The notes under the pieces are model-generated. The model was given only the letters and a program-made list of their open reading frames with translations, did not search any database and was not told the DNA's origin. A DNA stretch of 62,248 nt, taken from positions 1-62,248 of the forward strand of contig JACDED010000009.1 of assembly GCA_013816615.1 (NCBI GenBank). The letters run 5' to 3'. Positions 1 to 9,128 of this stretch are shown one piece after another. Position 1 is the stretch's first letter, and every line of letters starts with the position of its first letter. The translations under genes were made by a program, and so were the position numbers. This DNA is from Bacteroidota bacterium (GTDB taxonomy: Bacteria; Bacteroidota; Bacteroidia; B-17B0; Aurantibacillaceae).

Positions 1-42
1 GGAGATTGCTTTTCTTAATCATAGTCAAAGATACAAAGCAAC

Positions 43-336
43 TCACATAATAAAAACCAATGATATCAATAGTTTCAGACAATATAGTGTTGAAATCCCA
101 CTGTTCATTGCTTGCAGCGGACTCATATTAGGAATTATATGTCCTTGATCTAAAGTGTTAATGTCTATATTTTCGATTTTAACAGCCACTTCAGGAAAAG
201 GTTTGTTTTTAAAAACCTGTTCTTTTATTATAGTTAATGCATCGATATCATTAAACGCTGTTACACCACATCCAAAATTTAATGGAATTGGATTATTTTC
301 AAATTTAAACCAGAATCGAATTAATTTATTGTTCAC
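43..336 (-). CDS. Small hypothetical protein (97 aa)
   Basis: I do not recognise a characterised function. The N-terminal three quarters look like a real small globular protein: an RFWFKFE start, a GCGVTAFNDIDALTII segment, then IENIDINTLDQGHIIPNM. The pattern recalls small uncharacterised Bacteroidota proteins. There is no signal peptide. The last 19 residues are hydrophobic and low in information, and another frame stays open across the same bases to the window edge, so the C-terminus may be altered or frameshifted. It lies 60 bp downstream of the acyl-CoA ligase on the same strand, with half of a palindromic repeat between them, so cotranscription is uncertain. Confidence 0.55.
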   Translation of the reverse strand: MNNKLIRFWFKFENNPIPLNFGCGVTAFNDIDALTIIKEQVFKNKPFPEVAVKIENIDINTLDQGHIIPNMSPLQAMNSGISTLYCLKLLISLVFIM

Positions 337-344
337 TTAAGAAG

Positions 345-385
345 TTTTTATTTAATCTGCGTCATCTGCGAAATCTGTGGCTTAA
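345..385. repeat. Half copy of a palindromic intergenic repeat
   Basis: The segment ending in ATCTGCGAAATCTGTGGC matches the right arm of the palindrome at 18238-18311 at 16 of 18 positions. The partner arm is missing, so no hairpin forms. It probably represents a decayed element of the same family. Confidence 0.5.
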
Positions 386-396
386 TGTTCACAATG

Positions 397-2172
397 CTAA
401 TCCCCTTCACCAAATATCTTCGTAATTATTTCTTTATTCTTTTCAGCAATTATTTTTCTTTTTAAACTCAATTTCGGCGTAATTTCTCCCGATTCAACTG
501 TCCAGTTGCCTTTTATTAATTGTGTCCGTTTTAATTGTTCGTAAGGCGCTAAAGTTGTATTAATGGCTTTTATATGGGCAGCAATTATTTTTTTGGCTTC
601 ATCATGTTCGTGAAATTGGTCATTGCCCGGCCATTCAATATTATTTTTATTAAAATGTTCTTTAAAGTTAGTGATAGAAGGAATAATTAAAGCCGAAGCA
701 TATTTTTGCCCTTCACCAATTACCATGGTGTGCTCAACAAACTTGCTTTCTTTTAATTTATTTTCAATTGCTACCGGCGAAATATATTTTCCCGAACTGC
801 TTTTAAAGATCTCTTTTTTACGATCGGTAATTTTTAAGAAGTTATTCCCTACAAATTTTCCAATATCACCGGTATGGAACCAGCCATCTTTATCAATTAC
901 TTCGGCTGTTGCTTCCGGGTTTTTATAATAACCCATCATTAAGCTTTCGCCTTTCATTAATATCTCACTATCTTCTTGGGCAATTTTCACTTCTGTATTT
1001 CTTATCACATGACCAACCGTCCCAAACATTTGATTGCCTTTTCCTAAACGGTTAACAGCAACAACAACGCAGGTTTCTGTTAAACCATAACCTTGTAACA
1101 ATTTTAAATTCGCACAGGCAAAAATGCGTTCTACTTTTGGATTTAATGCTGCACCTCCACTTACAATTACAAATACATTACCACCAACAGCTGCACGCCA
1201 TTTTGAGTAAACCATAATGTCGCAGATCTTTCTTTGAAATTCGTACCAGGGTCCGTTTGCTCCATCCAATTCGAATTTTTCTGCTAATCGTACGCTCCAG
1301 TCAAAAACTGTTTTTTTAAATCCACCTAATTTTTCGCCGGCCGACATAATCCTTTCTAATACCCTTTCTAAAACGCGGGGCACGGCCACAAAAATTTCAG
1401 GTTTTATATCACGGCAATTATCGCCAATAGTTTCAAAATTCTCAGCATAATAAATACTAACGTTTTGATATAAATACATGGTATTTAAAAAGCGTTCGTA
1501 AACATGGTTCAATGGTAAAAAACTTAGTGCGCGCCAGTTCGGAGTAAAAGGGGCAATATCTTCACAATTTAATACATTACGAACCAAATTTTTATGCGAG
1601 ATCATTACGCCTTTTGGTTGCCCGGTTGTGCCCGATGTATATAATAAGGTAAGCAGGTCGTTTTCGGTGACCTTACTTTTTATAGCTTCAATTTTAGTGA
1701 GATCTAAATTTTGTTTACCTAACTCTAAAAATTCATCAAACGATTTAACACCTTCAATAGGATGGAAACTGAAAACGTATTTTAAATTTGGTAATTCAGC
1801 TTCAAGGCTTGCCAGTTTTTGGTAAGTAGATTTTTCTGAAATGAAAATAATTTTTGCTTCGCAGTGATTTAAAATGTATGTAAGATCACCACTGCTAATG
1901 GTTGGAAAAATTGGCGCGGTTGGCATGGCTACCTGTTGTGCGCCATAATCCACAAAATTCCATTCGGGCATATTACTGGCCATAATAGCGATATTATCGC
2001 TGCTTTTTAAACCCAAATGCAAAAGGGCCGCGCTTACATAATTTGCTTTACTTACAAAATCGGCAACACTGTGCTTTACCCATTGCTTGTTTTCTTTAGC
2101 TGTTAAGATATCATCCTTTGTTGAGGTATTCTTTAGCTTATCAAGAATATCAAAAACTCTTTTTATCTCCAT
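397..2172 (-). CDS. Long-chain acyl-CoA synthetase (AMP-forming)
   Basis: This 591-aa member of the ANL superfamily should activate long-chain fatty acids to acyl-CoA through an acyl-adenylate. The P-loop-like motif YTSGTTGQPKGVMISHKN lies near residue 170. Further on are the A5-type motif GYGLTETC, the hinge region DGWFHTGDIG and a C-terminal DRKKEIFKSSSGKYISP segment carrying the conserved Lys region. The length fits the FadD15/long-chain subfamily common in Bacteroidota. The start ATG at 2172 is followed directly by a good N-terminus (MEIKRVFDILDK). Upstream is a 440-bp gap full of palindromes. The exact chain-length preference cannot be read from sequence. Confidence 0.93.
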   Translation of the reverse strand: MEIKRVFDILDKLKNTSTKDDILTAKENKQWVKHSVADFVSKANYVSAALLHLGLKSSDNIAIMASNMPEWNFVDYGAQQVAMPTAPIFPTISSGDLTYILNHCEAKIIFISEKSTYQKLASLEAELPNLKYVFSFHPIEGVKSFDEFLELGKQNLDLTKIEAIKSKVTENDLLTLLYTSGTTGQPKGVMISHKNLVRNVLNCEDIAPFTPNWRALSFLPLNHVYERFLNTMYLYQNVSIYYAENFETIGDNCRDIKPEIFVAVPRVLERVLERIMSAGEKLGGFKKTVFDWSVRLAEKFELDGANGPWYEFQRKICDIMVYSKWRAAVGGNVFVIVSGGAALNPKVERIFACANLKLLQGYGLTETCVVVAVNRLGKGNQMFGTVGHVIRNTEVKIAQEDSEILMKGESLMMGYYKNPEATAEVIDKDGWFHTGDIGKFVGNNFLKITDRKKEIFKSSSGKYISPVAIENKLKESKFVEHTMVIGEGQKYASALIIPSITNFKEHFNKNNIEWPGNDQFHEHDEAKKIIAAHIKAINTTLAPYEQLKRTQLIKGNWTVESGEITPKLSLKRKIIAEKNKEIITKIFGEGD

Positions 2173-2281
2173 AATATACTTTAAATTTCATAAAAAATAA
2201 GCGAAAAACAAAATAGAATTTGTCACTGATCATTATCATTTTTCTTTTGTCACTTTTGTCGCGCAAAAGTAACCAAAACGC

Positions 2282-2422
2282 TTTCGATCTTTTGAAGGAG
2301 ATTTTCAATTTCGCAACGAAGAACAGCGAAATCAAAACCGCTGCCTGTCTAAGCATTCTTCTGTATGCTTATTACGTTGAATGCTTAGCTTAGACAGCAG
2401 CTATCTCTGCAAAAGATCGAAA
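2282..2422. repeat. Nested long inverted repeat
   Basis: An outer perfect 13-bp inverted repeat (TTTCGATCTTTTG at 2282-2294, its complement at 2410-2422) encloses an inner hairpin. The inner arms are CTGTCTAAGC (2345-2354) and GCTTAGACAG (2388-2397), plus an overlapping AAGCATTC/GAATGCTT pair. The element fills part of the 440-bp gap between divergent acyl-CoA ligase and hldD. No coding sequence is convincing there. It resembles non-coding dispersed palindromes of Bacteroidota; no transposase is present. Confidence 0.6.
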
Positions 2423-2470
2423 ATGCAACAACCGGAATAGTTTGAGTGCTTACACGATTAAATCATTATG

Positions 2471-2554
2471 GCCTGAGCGCCAGGGATTGCAGTGGAAATC
2501 CTTTTTAGCTTTTTCAGCTAAAAAGATTGGAACGTAAAGCCCGCCCGGGCGCCC
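2471..2554. repeat. REP-like Bacteroidota intergenic hairpin repeat
   Basis: The element has an inner perfect stem CTTTTTAGCT / AGCTAAAAAG (2501-2510, 2516-2525). It is flanked by the typical GGATTGCAGTGGAAATCC and GATTGGAACGTAAAGCCC blocks, closed by a GC-rich GCGCC/GGCGC pair. This arrangement is the familiar dispersed repeat found between genes in many Bacteroidota, and may correspond to the flavo-1 RNA family; I could not test that. It sits about 60 bp upstream of hldD. Confidence 0.65.
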
Positions 2555-2613
2555 AAAAAATCCTCAGAAGCAATTAATTATTTTTAATTAACTTTACCTC
2601 ACAAAATTTAGCT

Positions 2614-3579
2614 ATGATCGTTATTACAGGCTCAGCCGGATTTATTGGCAGTTGTATTGTTTCAAAATTTAACTCGGAAGGAATTACTAACCTGGTATTG
2701 GTGGATGATTTTTCTATAAATGAAAAACAAGCTAATTATACTTTAAAAAGCTTTTACCAGAAAATAGAGCGTAAACATTTTATTGAGTGGTTTGATAATA
2801 ATTATAACATTGTTACAGATGTTATTCATGTTGGTGCAAGAACCGATACTACCGAAAAAGATGTTCATATTTTAAATGAGCTGAACTTACAATACACAAA
2901 AGATATCTGGACCATTTGCGCCAAGAATAATATCAATTTAATATACGCTTCTTCTGCTGCCACCTATGGTTTGGGCGAATTTGGTTACGATGATGATGAA
3001 ACAAAGATTGGCCAATTAAAACCATTAAACCTTTATGGCGAAAGCAAAAATAATTTTGACAAATGGGCTTTGCAACAAAGTAAAACACCACCAAACTGGT
3101 ACGGTTTAAAATTCTTTAATGTGTATGGTCCAAACGAATACCATAAAGGTAGAATGGCATCGGTTATTTTTCATTCTTTTCACCAGATAAATAATACCAG
3201 TAAAGTAAAATTATTCCGCTCACATGATCCAAAATATACAGATGGCGGACAATTACGTGATTTTGTTTATGTAAAAGATGTGGTTAGTGTGATTTGGTTC
3301 TTGTATTCTTCTAAAGTTAAAAGTGGCATCTATAATTTAGGAAGCGGAAAAGCGCGCACATTTTTAGATCTTGCTACAGCAACTTTTAAAGCATTAAATA
3401 TAGAGCCTAATATTGAATTTATTGATACGCCAATTGATATCAGGGATAAATACCAATATTTTACCGAAGCAAATATGAATAAGCTTGTTAGTGTTGGTTA
3501 TTCTAAAAAATTCACAAGCCTGGAAGACGGTGTAGAAGATTATGTGAAGAATTATCTGTTAAAAGGTAATTATATATAA
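2614..3579 (+). CDS. hldD: ADP-L-glycero-D-manno-heptose 6-epimerase
   Basis: This 321-aa extended SDR epimerase converts ADP-D-glycero-D-manno-heptose to the L-glycero form for LPS inner-core synthesis in the cytoplasm. Residues 1-10 carry the NADP-binding glycine motif (TGSAGFIGS). The family signature HVGARTDTTEKD is near residue 72. The catalytic Tyr/Lys pair occurs in LYGESK, with SSAATYG upstream, and FFNVYGPNEYHKGRMASV matches HldD/RfaD closely. Length fits the family. No other heptose gene is adjacent. Downstream lies a large palindrome likely to end the transcript. Confidence 0.93.
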   Translation: MIVITGSAGFIGSCIVSKFNSEGITNLVLVDDFSINEKQANYTLKSFYQKIERKHFIEWFDNNYNIVTDVIHVGARTDTTEKDVHILNELNLQYTKDIWTICAKNNINLIYASSAATYGLGEFGYDDDETKIGQLKPLNLYGESKNNFDKWALQQSKTPPNWYGLKFFNVYGPNEYHKGRMASVIFHSFHQINNTSKVKLFRSHDPKYTDGGQLRDFVYVKDVVSVIWFLYSSKVKSGIYNLGSGKARTFLDLATATFKALNIEPNIEFIDTPIDIRDKYQYFTEANMNKLVSVGYSKKFTSLEDGVEDYVKNYLLKGNYI

Positions 3580-3582
3580 TTA

Positions 3583-3737
3583 GCCACAAATTTCACGAAT
3601 AACACAAATTTTTCAATAATATTTTAATTCAGATTCGTGTAATTGAATATTCTTAAGGATTATCCTTAAGAATAATAATTTCACAAATTTAATGTGCATT
3701 ACATAAATCATTGGTGAGAATTAGTGAAATTAGTGGC
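3583..3737. repeat. Large palindromic intergenic repeat
   Basis: The outer arms GCCACAAATTTCACGAAT (3583-3600) and ATTAGTGAAATTAGTGGC (3720-3737) pair at 16 of 18 positions. The same family appears at 18238-18311. The centre carries the separate perfect hairpin at 3648-3674. It lies between hldD and the aminopeptidase gene, both plus strand. Confidence 0.6.
3648..3674 (+). terminator. Hairpin after hldD
   Basis: Twelve perfect base pairs (TATTCTTAAGGA with its complement) close a 3-nt loop TTA. There is no long U tract, so classical intrinsic termination is uncertain. Its position inside the palindromic repeat suggests a structural or bidirectional stop role. Confidence 0.4.
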
Positions 3738-3804
3738 AGAATTAAATAATGCATTAAACCCTATTTTTCCACTTTCATAAAGATATTTTTCCTAAATTTA
3801 AGTT

Positions 3805-6240
3805 ATGAGAATGTATTTAAAACTAGCCTGCCTATTATTGGCATTAACAGGTGCTGAGCTTTCTGCGCAAAATTACAGTTGCCAACATGGTAAACAACTT
3901 TCAGCTTCAACACCTATATATTATAGTGCCGAAAATTTAAGAAGCGATACGTTTGATATATTAAAGTATACGATCAATTTGGAGATCGGTAATTTTACTA
4001 CAAAAAATATTTTTGGGAATACACAAATTCGTTTCGCGCCAAAAATGAATGGTAAAACCTTTATTCGTTTCGACCTTTTAAAACTCACTATTGATTCAAT
4101 AAAAGAAAATGCTTCGCTTTTAACATTTACTTATAATGATACAGTTGTAAAAGTAAATTTTACGACTCCAAAAAACACAAGCGATACTTCTGTTTTTACA
4201 GTTTATTATCATGGTCTGCCACAAGGTGATCCAAGTGGTTGGGGCGGATTTTATTTTGATAATAATTCAGGTAATCAATACGCCTATAATTTAGGTGTTG
4301 GTTTTGGGGCCAAGCCACACAACTATGGCCGTGTATGGTTTCCGTGTTTCGATAATTTTGTGGAGCGCAGTAAATATGAGTTTAATATTACCAACGATTC
4401 AACAAGAAGATCATATTGCAATGGACAATTAATCTCGGATGTTGTTACATTAGCTAAACGTACGCGTAAATGGGTTTTGAATGAAGAAATCCCAACTTAT
4501 TTGGCAAGTGTTGCTGTTGCAAGATACAGGCAGGTTAACTGGAGCATTAATGCGTTGGATGGTGTAAAACCAATTACTTTAGTTTCTGCAGCAACGGATA
4601 CAACTGCTATGAAGAATGGTTTTGTGCATTTAATAAGTTGTATAAATGGATTCGAAAATTATTTTGGTCCTTATAAGTGGAATCGTTTTGGTTATTGCCT
4701 GGTACCATTTAATAGCGGTGCTATGGAACATGCTACAAATATTGCATATCCAAAAGCGGTTGCGGGAAATCTTGCTTACGAAGCAGATCTGATGGCGCAT
4801 GAATTATCTCATCACTGGTGGGGCGATCTTATTACCTGCGAAACTCAGGAAGATATGTGGATCAATGAAGGTATGGCCACTTTTAGTTCTTACATGTTCT
4901 TGGAATGGCAATATGGTAAAACAAGTTATTTAAATTCTGTAAAAACCGAACACGACAATTTGTTGCATTTTCTTCATAAAAAAGATGGAGGGTTTAGAGC
5001 AGTAAGTGGCATACCACACAGCACAACCTATGGAGATCATGTTTATAAAAAAGGTGCAGATATTGCGCACACCTTAAGAGGTTATATGGGTGATGTTGCT
5101 TTTTTTAACGGAGCAAAATATGTAATGCAGCAAAATGCATATAAAAGTATTAATAGTAATGAGTTTAGAAATTTATTGCAAACAAGCAGCGGACAAAACC
5201 TTGCCGATTATTTTACCAATTGGGTATTTAATGGTGGTTGGTCACATTTCTCAATTGATTCGGTAAAATATAACCAGATCACACCAACAAATGTGGATGC
5301 GGTTATTGCTTTAAAACAAAAAACGTATGGTACAACAGTTTTACATAACAGCGTGCCTTTGGAAATAACTTTTTTTAAGAATGATTGGACCACCGTTGTA
5401 AAAACAGTTACCCTGAGCGGTGCAACGGGAAACTTTACAGTAACAGGCCTTCCTTTTACTCCGGTATATCATGCATTAAATTACGATAGTAAAATTGGCG
5501 ATGCTACATCTCATGAATATAAAAAAATAAAAGCAGTTGCCAATTATAATTATGTTTTAGGGAAAGTTTTTTTAACGGTAAAAAATAAAGGAGCTGATTC
5601 CAGCTTAATTCGTGTTATTCATAATTATGTAAAACCCGATGCCTTTGTAAGTAATCCATTAAATCACAAATTATCAAATCAGCATTATTGGAAAGTTGAA
5701 GGGATTTTATCACCTGGCTTCCATTCAAAAGCAAGATTCAATTACGATGGCAATAAAGTTACTTCAGGCACCTATGCATACATGGATACAAGCTTAACGG
5801 TTGTAAACGGTGATAGCGTTCGTATGTTTTATCGTGCAAATGCAGCTGACGACTGGAAAGTAGTAAAATACATGAACAAGTTTACGGCTTCCTTACGCAC
5901 CGGTTATATCGAAATTGATACTTTAAAATTAGGTGAATATACATTTGGTAATTCTACCGACACAAGTTCAGTTGGTATTAACGAATATTCAAAAAATGAG
6001 GTAAATGTAAAAGTGTATCCAAATCCCGCAAAGCATAAATGCACTGTTGATTTTAAAGAAGAATTAAAACAAATACACGTTTTAAGTATTTATGACCTTG
6101 AAGGGAAATTTATTATGACTAAAGATATTACTGATAAAACAACAGTTTTAGATATTAGCCAGTTGGCAAAAGGGACTTATTTTGTAAAGATAGAACGCGA
6201 TAATAAGATGGTGTATAGCCAGAAGTTATTGATAGAATAA
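3805..6240 (+). CDS. Secreted M1-family aminopeptidase with T9SS type A sorting domain
   Basis: This 811-aa zinc metallopeptidase is predicted to be exported by Sec and then secreted or anchored by T9SS. Residues 1-22 form a signal peptide ending ELSAQ. The M1 exopeptidase motif appears as GAMEH at 305-309, where most members have GAMEN. The zinc site is HELSHHWWGD: H332, E333, H336 and the third ligand E355 in WINEG. The last ~75 residues begin VKVYPNPAK and end with GTYFVKIERDNK, a type A sorting domain. It would release N-terminal residues from extracellular peptides. The upstream gap holds a repeat; only a degenerate -7 box (TAAATTTA) is visible. Confidence 0.92.
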   Translation: MRMYLKLACLLLALTGAELSAQNYSCQHGKQLSASTPIYYSAENLRSDTFDILKYTINLEIGNFTTKNIFGNTQIRFAPKMNGKTFIRFDLLKLTIDSIKENASLLTFTYNDTVVKVNFTTPKNTSDTSVFTVYYHGLPQGDPSGWGGFYFDNNSGNQYAYNLGVGFGAKPHNYGRVWFPCFDNFVERSKYEFNITNDSTRRSYCNGQLISDVVTLAKRTRKWVLNEEIPTYLASVAVARYRQVNWSINALDGVKPITLVSAATDTTAMKNGFVHLISCINGFENYFGPYKWNRFGYCLVPFNSGAMEHATNIAYPKAVAGNLAYEADLMAHELSHHWWGDLITCETQEDMWINEGMATFSSYMFLEWQYGKTSYLNSVKTEHDNLLHFLHKKDGGFRAVSGIPHSTTYGDHVYKKGADIAHTLRGYMGDVAFFNGAKYVMQQNAYKSINSNEFRNLLQTSSGQNLADYFTNWVFNGGWSHFSIDSVKYNQITPTNVDAVIALKQKTYGTTVLHNSVPLEITFFKNDWTTVVKTVTLSGATGNFTVTGLPFTPVYHALNYDSKIGDATSHEYKKIKAVANYNYVLGKVFLTVKNKGADSSLIRVIHNYVKPDAFVSNPLNHKLSNQHYWKVEGILSPGFHSKARFNYDGNKVTSGTYAYMDTSLTVVNGDSVRMFYRANAADDWKVVKYMNKFTASLRTGYIEIDTLKLGEYTFGNSTDTSSVGINEYSKNEVNVKVYPNPAKHKCTVDFKEELKQIHVLSIYDLEGKFIMTKDITDKTTVLDISQLAKGTYFVKIERDNKMVYSQKLLIE

Positions 6241-6305
6241 TTTTTAGGCCATAGAAAATTCCGCTAAAATAAAATTAGATACTTTTTTTGAAAATAAGTT
6301 TCAGA

Positions 6306-7825
6306 ATGCAATACATAAGAAATTTATTTATTTTTTCTTCCTGTTTTGTTGTGTTTTATTAGTTGTTACTTTCAATCATCCTATTGGTGATTTTGGGAAT
6401 TATTATTACGGCAGCAAATTCTTTTTACAAGGCATTGATCCGGTAAAATTTTATTCAGACATTCATTTTTTTAATGCTGAGATCCGAAATTATGAAACCG
6501 GTGCTTTTTTGGAAAATTACGCACCCGTGCCGCCTTTTTCCTTATTATTTTATATCCCTTTCACATTTTTAAAATTAGCAGTCGCCAAGCTTGTATTTAA
6601 CGTGCTGGGACTTTTTATCTTTTGTTTTTCATTGAGCCGTTTAATAGGTCAAATAAAATTTTTCTGTTTATCGTTTTATTTTCTCCCCCTTATATTTTTT
6701 CAACCTATCTTTTCTAATTTTCATCATGGCCAGGCTTACTTATTAATAGCAACTTTGTTTTTTGAATTTTACATTGCATTTCAAAACAATAAAAAAGTAA
6801 CTGTTGGTTGGATCGTAGTTTTATTGTTTGCATTAAAGATCTTTCCGGCGTTTATTGCCATATTTCTTATTTTTAAAAAAGATTGGAAATCGATACAGTG
6901 GATGGTCTTCTTCTCAATTATTTTGTGTGTGATCTGTTATTTTGCAATAGGAGCAAATACTGTAAACTACTACTATCTGGATGTTTTCCCACGCTTAGCA
7001 TTAAATGATATTACCGCACCGTTTTATTTTTATAATCAAAGCATTTACACCTTTTTCTTGAACGCGTTTGTTGCGCAGCCATATTTAAATCCTTCACCGG
7101 TTATTAATGCGCCGATAATTGCAGTGATATTACAATTACTTTTTTGCGCTTTTGTTTTCAGTATGTTCATTACGATCATTTTAAAACAAAGCTTTATGGT
7201 TTCCTTTTTTGTTACTGTTTTAGTATTGTTTCTCTTAAATAAATACTCTACTGTTTACGGCTTAATTGTGTTGTTCCCTTTTGTTTTTTTAGCAAAAGAA
7301 CTTCCGGCAAAAAAAAGCATGCTTATCAGTATTATTTTATTAATACTATGCAATATCCCTATCTATAAACTTCAAAATGCGCCTTTACTGTTTCAGTACA
7401 CACGTGTTTGGCTTTTAATACTATTATTCATTTTACTGATCAGCACATTAAAAACGAGTTTCGACCTTAAATATTTTTTTATTTCTTTATTGATCTTTGC
7501 TTTGCCATCTCTGGCTTTTTACAAGTATACAAATGATCCTGATCTTGAGATGAGGCCTAAAGCCGGCGTTTTGTACAACTTTAATGTAGCGCGTGATCAT
7601 ATAAAATTATATACCTGTTTGGGAAACAGGGATTCAGTTGAATACATTAATTTTACTGCTTTAATAATTGATTCCACTAGTATTGAAATGAATCAGGCTG
7701 TATTTTTACCCGGTAATAAAGCGGTTTTTGTGAATAATGAAAAACTGATCTACATGACGGATGAAAATAATGGAGTAGGATTGTATTATTTAAAAGTAAA
7801 AACACCACGTATTATAAATAATTGA
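6306..7825 (+). CDS. GT87/DUF2029-type integral membrane glycosyltransferase, 5' end disrupted or non-ATG
   Basis: From 6509 the frame encodes a polytopic membrane protein with about ten hydrophobic segments. The same frame is open back to 6248 and carries what looks like the true N-terminus: a first membrane helix (YFFFLFCCVLLVV) followed by GDFGNYYYGSKFFLQGIDPV, the typical acidic first loop of polyprenyl-phosphate-dependent GT87 mannosyltransferases. No ATG, GTG or TTG opens this part. The ATG at 6306 is in another frame, and a one-base change in a poly-T run would join it to the main frame (about 505 aa). I therefore give 6306 as the likely original start. The gene is followed directly by a lipoprotein gene with a TTG overlapping its stop codon. 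Confidence 0.7.
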
Positions 7826-8940
7826 AGAAGGGATTCATATATATAAGTATAATTTTCTGCTTTCTTTTTTCTTGTAAAAATGAAGAAGCGATAGATGCAT
7901 CCTTAAATCTTCAGTTTACCAAAATGTACGACATTGATACCTGGGAAAATGGAAGAACAGGATTGTTATGGACCTTATCCTTTTTAGGCGCCGAATTAAA
8001 AAAAGATAGCTTGGATCATGCCATAACTTGGATCGATTCTACAAAATTTAAACTTGATCTTTCAAAAGTTGGATTTTCAAAAAATGCGTTAAAAGCACTA
8101 ATCTTAATTAGTGATTCACTTAAACGCTCTGAAGAGTATAAAATTAAAAACGCGATCGATCTTGGAGCTTTTGTTTCATTGACATTAGGTTCGAGCAAAC
8201 AATATTATAATATTACCGATGTGGAGAAAGAGTTTTCTGAGAAATTAGAGAAACATAAAGGTCACGAACCGGCGATCTTTCCGGTTTCTAAATCACTGAT
8301 CTCAAAACACACACGCGTTTTAAAATTATATACTGGAGGCGCAATTACCGACTGGTTGTTTATTGCGGAAGAAGGAGATGGTAATGTTTCTAAAAATGCA
8401 TTTAAGGCAAAAGGCTTTGAAGTATTTGATGTTATGCCTAACGGACAATTACGTTTTTCGGTATATAATGCAGAAGGGAAAATAATTGACGGCAGTCCGC
8501 AAAACTTAAGTGAGGCAGGTAAGCCGGCAAAATGTTTATGGTGTCATGAAATGTTCATACAACCCTTATTTACTCAAAATGATTCTATAAGTGGTTTTAT
8601 GTCGCAAGATCAATTTCAGAATTTAGTAAAAACACTAATGTTTAAGCTAGAATTGTATCGTAAAAGCTTGAATAGTGATCTTGATTTTTCGAAAACGCAG
8701 GATCATTCTTTGGCTGAGCGCTTATATTTAGGATATATGGAACCATCTTTATTAAAACTTTCTAAAGAGTGGAATATTCCTGTAGATAAATTAAAAGAGA
8801 TCTTAAAAAATAACAGAACTCATAAACACTCTGAGTTTACTTTTTTTGGAGATATTTATTTTAGAGATTCCATTAGCGCATTTGCACCATTTAAAGCATC
8901 CGTACAGCCTTTTGACGTTAGAGAAAACAAAAGTAAGTGA
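7822..8940 (+). CDS. Lipoprotein with a single CxxCH haem-binding motif
   Basis: This 372-aa protein of unknown family starts with a TTG that overlaps the TGA of the preceding glycosyltransferase gene, so the two are probably translationally coupled. Residues 1-18 form a lipoprotein signal with lipobox LFSC followed by KNEE. A CLWCH sequence at 238-242 fits covalent c-type haem attachment. The rest is mixed alpha/beta with charged stretches and shows no other domain I recognise. It could be a periplasmic or outer-membrane cytochrome-like protein; a chance CxxCH cannot be excluded. Confidence 0.7.
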   Translation: MKKGFIYISIIFCFLFSCKNEEAIDASLNLQFTKMYDIDTWENGRTGLLWTLSFLGAELKKDSLDHAITWIDSTKFKLDLSKVGFSKNALKALILISDSLKRSEEYKIKNAIDLGAFVSLTLGSSKQYYNITDVEKEFSEKLEKHKGHEPAIFPVSKSLISKHTRVLKLYTGGAITDWLFIAEEGDGNVSKNAFKAKGFEVFDVMPNGQLRFSVYNAEGKIIDGSPQNLSEAGKPAKCLWCHEMFIQPLFTQNDSISGFMSQDQFQNLVKTLMFKLELYRKSLNSDLDFSKTQDHSLAERLYLGYMEPSLLKLSKEWNIPVDKLKEILKNNRTHKHSEFTFFGDIYFRDSISAFAPFKASVQPFDVRENKSK

Positions 8941-9128
8941 ATATTTTAAGATCAAATACAGAAGTCATTTTTTTTCAAATACGTTAGAGGAATATCTTAT
9001 TTTTTTTCAAGCCAGATATTATTCTTTCTTTCGCAATTATTAATTATTTTGGTATGTTAGGCGCAATTTTAGCAAACATTCTGAGACTTTTTAGTTTATA
9101 TTTATTCGTTAAAATAAAAAAGTAATTA

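Noticed and set aside
2150-2356. 68-codon minus-strand frame before the acyl-CoA ligase
   Set aside because: It overlaps the ligase start and runs through the palindromic repeat; the translation is Lys/Phe-rich without protein character.
8846-9043. 65-codon plus-strand frame across the end of the CxxCH lipoprotein gene
   Set aside because: It mostly overlaps a convincing gene in another frame and has no recognisable protein features.
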